DNA of 10,378 nt from Candidatus Aminicenantota bacterium (GCA_030633795.1 DAOWCB010000024.1:1-10378), one strand, 5' to 3'. Shown: positions 1-6,509, counted from the stretch's first letter. A program made the numbers and translations. The notes: generated from the letters alone by a model not told the origin.

Positions 1-368
1 ATATCCAACCCTTGACTTTGATCGAGTTGGCTCAAGAAATCGGGGTTCATGAATCGACAGTAGGGCGAGTAGTGGCAAACAAATACATCATGACTCCTCG
101 AGGTGTTTTTTCACTCAAATATTTTTTTCACAAAGCCCTTTCTGGGGATTTTGGAGAGGATATTTCTTCTCTGAGAGTTAAAGAGAGAATCAAGAAACTT
201 GTGGAAAATGAGGATCGAAAGAATCCGCTTAGCGACATAGATATCAAGAGCATTCTGGCAAGAGAGAATTTTCGGCTCGCCCGCCGAACAGTGGCCAAGT
301 ACCGGAAACAGTTAAAAATTCCTCCATCACACATCAGAAAAAGAAAATACTGGGTAGAGGAGGCTTGA
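1..368 (+). CDS. rpoN: RNA polymerase sigma-54 factor, C-terminal part (5'-truncated by window edge)
   Basis: This is the last ~121 codons of the alternative sigma factor that directs RNA polymerase to -24/-12 promoters and needs an AAA+ activator. The reading frame is open to the window edge (first full codon at base 3), so the true start is outside. The fragment begins in the DNA-binding helix-turn-helix region (HESTVGRVVANKY, then TPRGVFSLKYFF) and ends with the diagnostic RpoN box ARRTVAKYR at bases 279-305, which reads the -24 element. About 20 residues follow the box, including a basic KIPPSHIRKRKYW stretch, which is a normal ending. The TGA stop overlaps the hpf ATG by one base. Placement upstream of hpf and ptsN is the classical rpoN neighbourhood. 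Identification is essentially certain from the RpoN box. Confidence 0.97.
   Translation, partial: IQPLTLIELAQEIGVHESTVGRVVANKYIMTPRGVFSLKYFFHKALSGDFGEDISSLRVKERIKKLVENEDRKNPLSDIDIKSILARENFRLARRTVAKYRKQLKIPPSHIRKRKYWVEEA
356..363 (+). promoter_or_regulatory. Shine-Dalgarno site of hpf
   Basis: AGAGGAGG lies inside the last codons of rpoN, four bases before the ATG at 368. It decides the start: the preceding in-frame TTG at 365 would leave only one base of spacing, so the ATG at 368 is the better start. The site implies translational coupling of hpf to rpoN. Confidence 0.75.
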
Positions 369-892
369 TGAAGATAAATTATACTGCCCGTCATACAAAA
401 GTGTCAGAGGAAATGAAGCAGTACTGTGAAAAAAGAATCCAATCGCTGGAAAAATTGCAGGGACATCCGATCGATGCGGATATTCTAGTATCGGTTGAAA
501 AGTATAGGCAGAAAGTCGAGATCAACCTGAAAACAAAAATGGCAACATTGAATACGGTCGAAGAAACCCACGACATGTCCAGCTCTCTTACCGGGGCATT
601 TGATCACCTGGAAACGAGGGTCAAAAAGGAGAGGGAGAAACTCAGGAAAAGGAAACGGAGAAAGATCAGAGATGTAGAGACCTACCCTTCTCTGATGGAA
701 GAAGGAGACAGGCCGAAAAGAATGATTCGAAGCCAGAGTTATTCGATGAAGCCACTATCTATCGAAGAAGCGTTTGTGCAACTGGATACAGGCAAGGAAG
801 ATGTCTTTCTGTTCCGGACATTGGAAACGGAGAGCTGGGCTGTTCTGTATCGACGGAAAGATGGGAATTATGGTTTAATTGAACCGAAATAG
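368..892 (+). CDS. hpf: Ribosome hibernation promoting factor, long form
   Basis: The 174-residue protein binds the small ribosomal subunit in stationary or starved cells and drives formation of inactive 100S dimers. The N-terminal HPF/YfiA domain covers about residues 1-100 (starts MKINYTARHTKVSEEMKQYC; the DHLETRVKKEREKLRKRKRR helix is strongly basic). A short linker leads to the C-terminal dimerisation domain at about 128-173, with the motifs KPLSIEEAFVQL, FRTLETESWAVLYRR and DGNYGLIEP. The second domain makes this the long type, which dimerises ribosomes by itself, unlike the short HPF of E. coli that works with RMF. The start is set by a good Shine-Dalgarno site and a one-base overlap with rpoN. 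The gene lies between rpoN and ptsN, as in many proteobacteria. Confidence 0.95.
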   Translation: MKINYTARHTKVSEEMKQYCEKRIQSLEKLQGHPIDADILVSVEKYRQKVEINLKTKMATLNTVEETHDMSSSLTGAFDHLETRVKKEREKLRKRKRRKIRDVETYPSLMEEGDRPKRMIRSQSYSMKPLSIEEAFVQLDTGKEDVFLFRTLETESWAVLYRRKDGNYGLIEPK

Positions 893-914
893 TGCACAGG
901 ATTGTGAGAAAGAA

Positions 915-1385
915 TTGAAGATCAAAAACTTACTTATCCAAGATATGATCCTGTTAGGATTAGAATCTGTAGAGAGGGAAGAAGTTCTTAAAGAGATGGC
1001 GGGTTTTCTGAAAAAACGAAACCGCATCATGAAGGAAAAGGATCTGTATGAAAAGCTAACCCAAAGAGAGCGATTGGGAAGCACAGCCATCGGTGAAGGT
1101 GTCGCTATTCCTCATTGCAAAATGAAAGGCATCAAGGATCCCGTTGTCATGCTGGCCGTCTCCACAAAGGGCGTCAATTTCCATTCCCTGGACGGAAAAC
1201 CATCTCATCTTTTTTTCTTGGTAGCCTCTTCTCCTGACACTCCCAGTTTAAACCTCCAAATTCTTGCCGCTATTGCCCACCTCGTGCGCAAGGCGAATTC
1301 TCTTTTGAAAAAAATATTGGAGGCAAAAAATATTTCTGAAATCCTGGAAATCATAAGGGAAGAAGAAGAGAAAATAAATGAATGA
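915..1385 (+). CDS. ptsN: PTS EIIA-Ntr-type regulatory protein
   Basis: This is an EIIA domain of the fructose/nitrogen family (PTS_EIIA_2), about 156 residues. It receives phosphate on a histidine from an HPr-type carrier and usually acts as a regulator of potassium, nitrogen or envelope functions rather than in sugar import. The phospho-acceptor is in GEGVAIPHCK (His67 with this start), within the conserved STAIGEG context. Family members usually have Gly or Pro after this His; here it is Cys. The start is uncertain. TTG at 915 gives the usual beginning (KIKNLLIQDMILLGLE) and leaves 22 bases after hpf, with a weak purine-rich AGAAAG upstream. An alternative TTG at 879 would add 12 atypical residues and overlap hpf. 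The 3' end overlaps hprK by 8 bases. Confidence 0.92.
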   Translation: MKIKNLLIQDMILLGLESVEREEVLKEMAGFLKKRNRIMKEKDLYEKLTQRERLGSTAIGEGVAIPHCKMKGIKDPVVMLAVSTKGVNFHSLDGKPSHLFFLVASSPDTPSLNLQILAAIAHLVRKANSLLKKILEAKNISEILEIIREEEEKINE

Positions 1386-2289
1386 AGGAAGGGGTGATTC
1401 CCTTCAGGTCCGTCATTTCTACCAAAAGGCGAAGATACCCTTGGAGTTGCGTCCAGTTTCGGGGAGGATCGGATTTTTGAAAGCTATACAGATTTCTGAA
1501 TCCCAGAGGAATTCTCCTTCCGTGGAAGTGTGGGGACGGAACGAAATTCAGAAAATAGAACGGATGTCTCGGAATCAAAGAAATGCATTTATCCAGGACA
1601 GAATCCGCAATCTGCCCTGTCTTATCCTTACTGATGGCTTATCCTATCCTCAAGATGTCACTAAGAAGGCCAAAAAATGGCGAATCGCCCTATTTGCTAC
1701 CGGGCTCTCGAAAAGCAAGAGTAAAACCCAGCTGAGGAAATTATTTTCCAGTTTTGAATCGCCACAACATATTTTATCGGGAGGATTGCTCCATATTTTT
1801 AGGCGCGGTGTGCTCATATTGGGTGACAGCGGTGTCGGCAAAAGCGAAAGTGCCTTAGAACTTATTTCGAGAGGACATCTTTTTGTGTCCGATGATGTCG
1901 TCCAGATTCAAAAGGATAAGGATGGAAAATTGATCGGATCGGCAGCATCTCTTTCGCGTAATTTTATGGAGATAAGAGGACTGGGGATTATCAATATCAA
2001 AAAGATATTTGGGGAAGAGTCCATCTGCCCGCAAACGAGGATCGATCTTGTCATCATGCTGAAAAGGTGGAAAGAGGGGAAAGAGTATGACCGCCTAGGC
2101 CTTAAATTTCCGGAGAATCAAAAAATCCTAGGTGTTGACGTCCCCAAGATATCCATTCCTGTGGCGCCCGGAAGAAATATTGCCACTCTTATCGAGGTAG
2201 CATGCAAAGTTTTCATGCTGAAACAGAAGGGATATCATGCGGCCCTAGAGATTACGGAAAAATTGGACCGAGCTCTAGCGATACGATGA
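1378..2289 (+). CDS. hprK: HPr kinase/phosphorylase
   Basis: This bifunctional enzyme phosphorylates HPr on Ser46 using ATP or pyrophosphate and removes that phosphate by phosphorolysis, linking carbon or energy state to PTS activity. The protein has 303 residues, near the usual ~310. The poorly conserved N-terminal domain spans ~1-130. The C-terminal kinase domain contains the P-loop GDSGVGKS (149-156), the acidic pair in SDDVVQI (172-173), the signature EIRGLGIINI (198-207), DRLGL (238-242) and the C-terminal motif VPKISIPVAPGRNIATLIEV. The usual His about 15 residues before the P-loop (HG in Firmicutes enzymes) is Ser134-Gly135 here. The ATG at 1378 overlaps the ptsN end, with a purine-rich GAAGAAGAAGAG upstream. 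The TGA overlaps the rapZ start as ATGA. Its substrate HPr is encoded about 1.4 kb downstream with Ser46 intact. Confidence 0.95.
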   Translation: MNEGRGDSLQVRHFYQKAKIPLELRPVSGRIGFLKAIQISESQRNSPSVEVWGRNEIQKIERMSRNQRNAFIQDRIRNLPCLILTDGLSYPQDVTKKAKKWRIALFATGLSKSKSKTQLRKLFSSFESPQHILSGGLLHIFRRGVLILGDSGVGKSESALELISRGHLFVSDDVVQIQKDKDGKLIGSAASLSRNFMEIRGLGIINIKKIFGEESICPQTRIDLVIMLKRWKEGKEYDRLGLKFPENQKILGVDVPKISIPVAPGRNIATLIEVACKVFMLKQKGYHAALEITEKLDRALAIR

Positions 2290-3164
2290 ATATGAAAAAA
2301 GACAGAAAAAGAGATACCCGGTTTTTGATCGTCACAGGACTTTCCGGTTCCGGGAAGACAGTGGTTGGCCGATTCATGGAAGATTTGGGATACTATTGTA
2401 TCGATAATCTTCCGACGAAGTTGATCCCTCGTTTTGTGGACTTGTGGACAAGGAAAGAAGTCGAAATAGAAAAGGTTACTCTTGTTGTTGACATCAGGGA
2501 GGTCGGATTTGCCAAAGAATTTCCCAATGTCCTCCAGTCCATTCGGGAAAAAGTTCAGCCATACTTGATCTTTCTGGAGGCTTCTGATGAGGTCCTGTTC
2601 AAACGATTCAGCGAAAGCCGGAGGCCTCATCCCCTGGCTAGCACGAAATCAGTCCGGGAGGGAATCGTGCTGGAAAGAAAGAGGCTGGCCAAAATAAAGA
2701 ACCTGGCCGACGAGGTCCTTGATACCTCTTTTACCAACTTGGCTGAACTCAAGGAAATCCTAACCAGGCAGTTTTTGCGAAAAAAAGGACTGAATCTTCA
2801 GATCGTGGTGGTGAGTTTTGGCTATAAATATGGAATTCCTCTCGATTCAGACCTTGTTTTTGACACGCGTTTTTTGCCGAATCCCCACTATATTGATGCC
2901 ATGCGAGATAAGACGGGCAGAAGCAAAAAGGTTAAAGAATATGTCCTGCAAGCCAAGGAAACGCAGTCTTTCTTGATTAGGCTTATTAGGTTTGTGGATT
3001 ACCTGATACCCAAGTTTGAAGATGAGGGAAAGAGCTATTTGACCATTGCGATGGGATGTACCGGGGGAAGACACAGATCTGTTGTGCTTGCGGATAGATT
3101 GAAAGAACACCTCAAAGGCCAAAACTATAAAGTCAGATCCTATCACCGAGACATGTTTAAATAG
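2286..3164 (+). CDS. rapZ: RapZ/YvcJ family nucleotide-binding protein (RNase adapter homologue)
   Basis: This 292-residue P-loop protein belongs to the RapZ (YhbJ/YvcJ) family. In E. coli RapZ senses glucosamine-6-phosphate and presents the sRNA GlmZ to RNase E; the Bacillus homologue YvcJ is a nucleotide-hydrolysing protein of less clear role. Visible motifs are Walker A GLSGSGKT (18-25), YYCIDNLP (36-43), SRRPHPL (111-117), SFGYKYGIPLDSDLVFDTRF (177-196) with LPNPHYI after it, and the C-terminal GCTGGRHRSV (257-266). The ATG at 2286 overlaps the hprK stop as ATGA, implying coupled translation; a second in-frame ATG lies at 2292. It ends YHRDMFK, shorter at the C-terminus than E. coli RapZ. 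No good Shine-Dalgarno site is visible. The family is certain, but the sRNA-adapter role is not. Confidence 0.93.
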   Translation: MNMKKDRKRDTRFLIVTGLSGSGKTVVGRFMEDLGYYCIDNLPTKLIPRFVDLWTRKEVEIEKVTLVVDIREVGFAKEFPNVLQSIREKVQPYLIFLEASDEVLFKRFSESRRPHPLASTKSVREGIVLERKRLAKIKNLADEVLDTSFTNLAELKEILTRQFLRKKGLNLQIVVVSFGYKYGIPLDSDLVFDTRFLPNPHYIDAMRDKTGRSKKVKEYVLQAKETQSFLIRLIRFVDYLIPKFEDEGKSYLTIAMGCTGGRHRSVVLADRLKEHLKGQNYKVRSYHRDMFK

Positions 3165-3215
3165 AAGCGTCCCCTTTTATCCCCATTTATCTTAAAAAGA
3201 AAAAACTTAAGATTG

Positions 3216-3245
3216 TTCACAATTAATGGTAGAATTTTATACAAT
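3216..3245 (+). promoter_or_regulatory. Putative sigma-70 promoter for the EIIA-ptsH-ptsI group
   Basis: TTCACA (3216-3221, 5 of 6 matches to the -35 consensus) is separated by 18 bases from TACAAT (3240-3245, 5 of 6 to the -10). TATACA two bases earlier gives a 16-base spacer instead. It lies in the A/T-rich 139-base gap between rapZ and the EIIA gene, the only sizeable gap in the plus-strand block. The predicted transcription start is near 3252. Recognised by eye only. Confidence 0.45.
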
Positions 3246-3277
3246 GTAAAGAATCTGGATTAGATTCTTTGTTATTG
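3242..3277 (+). repeat. Inverted repeat just downstream of the putative -10 (operator or 5' UTR hairpin)
   Basis: The arms AAAGAATC (3248-3255) and GATTCTTT (3263-3270) are perfect complements around a 7-base centre. Through two G-T pairs and one bulged base the stem can extend with CAAT (3242-3245) against ATTG (3274-3277). The dyad overlaps the predicted -10 and transcription start, so it could be a repressor-type operator. It could also form a hairpin at the end of rapZ readthrough transcripts, but it is A/T-rich and has no proper U-tract, so a terminator is unlikely. Confidence 0.45.
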
Positions 3278-3303
3278 AACGGAAAAATGGAGCAGCCAAA
3301 AAA

Positions 3304-3708
3304 ATGATCGGTGGCATTATCGTATCCCATGGAAAATTGGCTGAAGAACTTCTCAATGCCCTCACGATCATTCTGGGGGAAGTGGTGAATATGGAAGCCA
3401 TTTCCATCGGATGGTATGATGATGTTGAAGATTCCAAGCGTAAGATAAACCAATCCTTGAAAAGAGTTGATCAGAAAAACGGTGTCCTTATCTTCACGGA
3501 TATGTTCGGAGGAACACCATCCAACTTGAGCTTCAGTTTTTTGAAAGATGATAGAATCGAGATTATAACGGGAGTCAATCTTCCTATGCTTATCAAATTT
3601 GTCTCGCATCAGAGAAGCAATAAATTGAAAGAGGTGGCGAAAAAGGTTGTGGAACAAGGAAAAAAGAATATTCATCTTGCCAGTGCCCTCCTGAGCTCCA
3701 AGCATTGA
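3304..3708 (+). CDS. PTS mannose/fructose-family EIIA protein (stand-alone)
   Basis: This 134-residue EIIA domain of the mannose family (PF03610 type) takes phosphate from HPr on His9 in the N-terminal strand IIVSHGKLAEELL. Other family marks are DMFGGTPSN (active-site loop, about residues 62-70) and TGVNLPMLIKF (about 89-99). It is a single domain, with no attached EIIB and no EIIB, EIIC or EIID gene nearby, so transport is unlikely to be its direct role; a regulatory role is inferred. The ATG at 3304 follows an A-run, with only a weak GGAG 11 bases upstream. It is the first gene after the 3216-3245 promoter, and ptsH follows 22 bases downstream. Members in such clusters are often named manX-like or EIIA-Man, so I assign no symbol. 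Confidence 0.93.
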   Translation: MIGGIIVSHGKLAEELLNALTIILGEVVNMEAISIGWYDDVEDSKRKINQSLKRVDQKNGVLIFTDMFGGTPSNLSFSFLKDDRIEIITGVNLPMLIKFVSHQRSNKLKEVAKKVVEQGKKNIHLASALLSSKH

Positions 3709-3730
3709 TTGAGCGGAAAAATTCTGATCT

Positions 3731-4000
3731 ATGTTAGAGAAAAAAGTTGCCATAATAAATAGACTGGGATTGCATGCAAGAGCAGCAGCAAAATTTGTCA
3801 AGTTGGCAAACAGGTTCAAAGCATCTGTCAAGATCGAGAAAGATGGTGTTCAGATCGATGGAAAAAGTATCTTGGGTATCCTGACATTGGCAGCTGTGCA
3901 GGGGACAGAGATAACAATGACGATATCGGGCAGGGATGAGAAGCCAGCTATGAAGGCACTGGTTTTTTTGATCGAAAACAGGTTTGAAGAGGAAGAATAG
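3731..4000 (+). CDS. ptsH: Phosphocarrier protein HPr
   Basis: HPr is the small carrier that passes phosphate from EI to EIIA proteins. It has 89 residues, the normal size. His15 in RLGLHARAAAKFV is the EI-dependent site, with Arg17 conserved. The Pro that usually follows Arg17 is Ala18. Ser46 in DGKSILGILTLAA is the HPr kinase site, so both regulatory phosphorylation sites are kept, matching the hprK gene in the same cluster. The C-terminal helix runs from EKPAMKALVFLIENRF into an acidic EEEE end. The ATG at 3731 has little Shine-Dalgarno signal (GCGGAAAA about 10 bases upstream). ptsI begins 6 bases after the stop. The protein is presumably cytoplasmic and serves both EIIA proteins encoded here. 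Confidence 0.96.
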   Translation: MLEKKVAIINRLGLHARAAAKFVKLANRFKASVKIEKDGVQIDGKSILGILTLAAVQGTEITMTISGRDEKPAMKALVFLIENRFEEEE

Positions 4001-4006
4001 TCCAGA

Positions 4007-5764
4007 ATGGAATACGTCAGATTAAGAGGACTCGGCGTTTCTCCGGGAATTGCCATCGGTGAAGTGCAACTGACCGAAAAAGTCGTATTTACGACCAGAA
4101 AGGAGGCGATCTCTGCTGAACAGGTGGACAGCGAGTTGAATCGTTTAAACGGTGCGATCGAGCGAACACATAAACAGCTCATGAGAATAAGAGACAATGT
4201 GAAGGATATTGTCGGTGAGGAACACGCATTCATATTTGATGCTCATCTTCTCATTTTGCAAGATAAATCCTTGCTAATGTCGCTAAAAGAGATCGTTCGG
4301 AAAGAGAAAACCCGAGCAGAATGGGCGATCTCTAGCGTGCACGTTAAGTATCAGAAACTTTTCGAGTCTATCGATGACGAATATCTTATGCAGCGAAAAT
4401 TCGATGTTGCCGATGTCCTTTCAAAAATGTACAGAAATTTGGAGCCATCCAAGCCAGGAAAAAAGGAAGACGGGAAAGAAAAAATCCTCGTAGCTCATGA
4501 ACTTCTCCCCTCGGAGGCTGCCTTGCGGCTAAGCAAAGGCAATGTCCTTGCTGTAGCTCTCGATATGGGGGGACAGACATCTCATACAGCAATACTGGCG
4601 CGGTCGTTGAATATACCGACTGTGATGGGCCTGCGGAATGTTTCTCAGAGGGTAAAAAACGGGGATGTTTTGATCGTTGACGGAACAGATGGAGAAGTTT
4701 TGATCAATCCTCCTTTAGCAATCCAGAAGGAGTTTGTGAGCAAGAAAAAAAAGTACGATGACTACAGGAAAGATCTGAAAAAAATCGCGAAGCTGAGCTC
4801 CAAAACTCTGGATAAATTTGAATTTTTGCCATTAGCCAATATCGAGCTTCCCGAAGAAGTCCCTCTGGCCTTTTCGATGGGAGCGGAAGGGATAGGTCTT
4901 TTCAGGTCTGAATTCCTCTACCTCCAGAGCACGACTCCCCCTACTGAAGAGGTTCACTACCAGACATATTCTAAGATAGCCAAGGATGCGTATCCCTCCC
5001 CTGTTTACATAAGGACAATCGATATGGGCGGCGAGAAAAATATACCCCAACTTAAAATTGAAAAGGAGCCCAATCCTGCTCTTGGCCTTCGTGCCATACG
5101 TCTGTCTTTGCGGGATAGAGAATTCTTCAAGGTGCAGTTGAAAGCGATATTGAGAGCCAGCGCGAGGGGAAACGTCAGGGTTCTTATCCCGATGATAACA
5201 GAGCTCGAGGAAATCGAAGAGGTTAAAATGCTGTTACGGGAGATTCAACAGGAGATGAGGGAAAAAAACATCCCATTTGATGAGAATATTCCTTTGGGTG
5301 TGATGATCGAAGTTCCTGCAGCAGCAGCTCTGACTGACATATTGGTTAAAGAAGTGGATTATATCAGTATCGGGACCAATGATCTTATCCAATACTACCT
5401 GGCCGTGGACCGCTCGAATGAATTGGTATCTTATCTTTTTAAACCTCTGCATCCATCTGTTTTGAGGCTCCTCAAGTTTATCATCGAAACTGCTCAATCA
5501 GAAAATAAAGAGGTGACGGTGTGTGGGGAGATGGCTGCAGACACCCTTTCAGCAATCGTTTTGCTCGGTCTCGGATTGCGCAAGTTCAGCATGAATCCGA
5601 TATTTATTCCCAGGATAAAGAATGTTTTGCGGTCGGTGGAGCAAAAAACAGCGAAAGAGGTGGTCGAGGAAGTTTTGACGCTGAAAACGGCTCAGGAGAT
5701 CGAAGAATGCATTATCGAGAGAATACTGCTCAAGCATCCTAAAGCTTTTCTCATGGTGTTGTGA
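4007..5764 (+). CDS. ptsI: Phosphoenolpyruvate-protein phosphotransferase (PTS enzyme I)
   Basis: Enzyme I starts the PTS relay by autophosphorylating from PEP and transferring the phosphate to HPr His15. The 585 residues are close to the usual ~570-580. The N-terminal domain begins RLRGLGVSPGIAIG. The phospho-histidine is His193 in GGQTSHTAILARSLNIPTV. The C-terminal PEP-binding barrel shows GAEGIGLFRSEFLYL (292-306), DMGGEKNIPQL (339-349), NPALGLRAIR, GVMIEVPAAAALTDI, the signature DYISIGTNDLIQYYLAVDR (451-469), LHPSVLRL and the catalytic Cys506 in TVCGEMAADT. All key residues appear present, so it should be active. It follows ptsH after 6 bases. Its last 14 bases overlap the convergent response-regulator gene. 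It lacks the GAF domain that marks EI-Ntr (PtsP), so it is of the PtsI type. Confidence 0.97.
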   Translation: MEYVRLRGLGVSPGIAIGEVQLTEKVVFTTRKEAISAEQVDSELNRLNGAIERTHKQLMRIRDNVKDIVGEEHAFIFDAHLLILQDKSLLMSLKEIVRKEKTRAEWAISSVHVKYQKLFESIDDEYLMQRKFDVADVLSKMYRNLEPSKPGKKEDGKEKILVAHELLPSEAALRLSKGNVLAVALDMGGQTSHTAILARSLNIPTVMGLRNVSQRVKNGDVLIVDGTDGEVLINPPLAIQKEFVSKKKKYDDYRKDLKKIAKLSSKTLDKFEFLPLANIELPEEVPLAFSMGAEGIGLFRSEFLYLQSTTPPTEEVHYQTYSKIAKDAYPSPVYIRTIDMGGEKNIPQLKIEKEPNPALGLRAIRLSLRDREFFKVQLKAILRASARGNVRVLIPMITELEEIEEVKMLLREIQQEMREKNIPFDENIPLGVMIEVPAAAALTDILVKEVDYISIGTNDLIQYYLAVDRSNELVSYLFKPLHPSVLRLLKFIIETAQSENKEVTVCGEMAADTLSAIVLLGLGLRKFSMNPIFIPRIKNVLRSVEQKTAKEVVEEVLTLKTAQEIEECIIERILLKHPKAFLMVL

Positions 5765-6125
5765 GCAATTTATCCAGTTTATCGAGAAGTTCGTTTGTGT
5801 CGATCGGCTTTTCGATAAAATAGTCAGCTCCAGAATCTTTTGCCTCAAATTGAAAGGCTGCTCCTTTGTAGACAGCAGTCATCAATATAACTTTGATATC
5901 TTTAAGCTGGGGATCCTGTCTGATTTTTGTGCAGAGTTCCAGCCCGTGTATTTTAGGGATCAACATGTCGCTGATCACCGCGTCCGGTTTTTCTTTGGTA
6001 GCGAGATCAAGTCCTTCTGCGCCATCTTTTGCGCTCAGAACTTGATACCCGTGACGGGACAGGATCATCTCAAGCATCGTCAGAGTGACCCTGTCATCGT
6101 CGATGATGAGAATCTTGCTTTTCAT
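5751..6125 (-). CDS. Receiver-only (CheY-like) response regulator
   Basis: This 124-residue protein is a single REC domain with no output domain. It begins KILIIDDD, with acidic pocket Asp9-Asp11. The phospho-acceptor is Asp53 in VISDMLIPKIHGLEL, the switch Thr is Thr83 in ILMTAVYKG, and the conserved Lys is Lys106 in FIEKPID, so phosphorylation chemistry looks intact. Such proteins act by protein-protein contact or in a phosphorelay; the partner is not visible and no histidine kinase is encoded in the window. The start ATG directly abuts the cupin stop codon (no spacer), so the two are probably cotranscribed. The 3' end overlaps the 3' end of ptsI by 14 bases tail to tail. It is the last gene of the minus-strand block seen here. 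Confidence 0.9.
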   Translation of the reverse strand: MKSKILIIDDDRVTLTMLEMILSRHGYQVLSAKDGAEGLDLATKEKPDAVISDMLIPKIHGLELCTKIRQDPQLKDIKVILMTAVYKGAAFQFEAKDSGADYFIEKPIDTNELLDKLDKLLTTP

Positions 6126-6509
6126 TTATTTCCTGCCGTATTCATCGTCCAGCCGAATGATATCCGACTCCCCGGATTTGCCGATCCAGATCTCCATTAT
6201 CCGGGCTGGTTTTTGGCCGACACAGCGGACGCGGTGAGCAACTTTGAGTGGTATAAATATTTCCTCATTCGCTTGGGGTTGCCAAACTTTGTCTCCTGCG
6301 GTTACTTCCAATCCTTCGTCTAAGATAACCCAGAATTCACTGCGCCTCATATGATATTGGAGAGACAGGGCTTCTCCTGGCTTGACAGTGATTATCTTGA
6401 TACTCCCGGCTTGATCATACGGAAAGGACCTGAATTTACCCCAGGGTCTGATATTTTCTGTAATCGCTTTTCGAAAAATGGCGATATCGGTTTTCTTGCC
6501 AAAAGTCAT
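6126..6509 (-). CDS. Stand-alone cupin, mannose-6-phosphate isomerase type II C-terminal family
   Basis: The 127-residue single-domain cupin resembles the C-terminal domain of bifunctional type II mannose-6-phosphate isomerase / mannose-1-phosphate guanylyltransferase (MannoseP_isomer, PF01050). Marks are RPWGKFRSF (21-29), VKPGEALSLQYHMRRSEFW (42-60) with the likely metal ligands Gln51, His53 and Glu58, IPLKVAHRV with His92, and the ending DIIRLDDEYGRK typical of that domain. The nucleotidyltransferase domain is absent, so GDP-mannose synthesis is not supported. Isomerase activity is possible, and a small-molecule-binding or sugar-epimerase role is equally possible. The ATG has no strong Shine-Dalgarno site. 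The gene starts 65 bases after ssb ends and abuts the response-regulator gene. Confidence 0.85.
   Translation of the reverse strand: MTFGKKTDIAIFRKAITENIRPWGKFRSFPYDQAGSIKIITVKPGEALSLQYHMRRSEFWVILDEGLEVTAGDKVWQPQANEEIFIPLKVAHRVRCVGQKPARIMEIWIGKSGESDIIRLDDEYGRK

Noticed and set aside
879..914. Upstream TTG at 879 as the ptsN start
   Set aside because: It adds 12 residues unlike the family N-terminus and overlaps hpf. The TTG at 915 gives the normal start pattern. The choice remains uncertain.
2202..2285. Longer rapZ reading frame starting inside hprK
   Set aside because: The extra 28 residues do not match RapZ N-termini; the ATGA overlap at 2286 gives the expected family length.
3191..3211. 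CTTAA/TTAAG inverted repeat after rapZ as a terminator
   Set aside because: The arms are only five A/T pairs with an 11-base loop and no T-run follows, so it cannot be a convincing intrinsic terminator.
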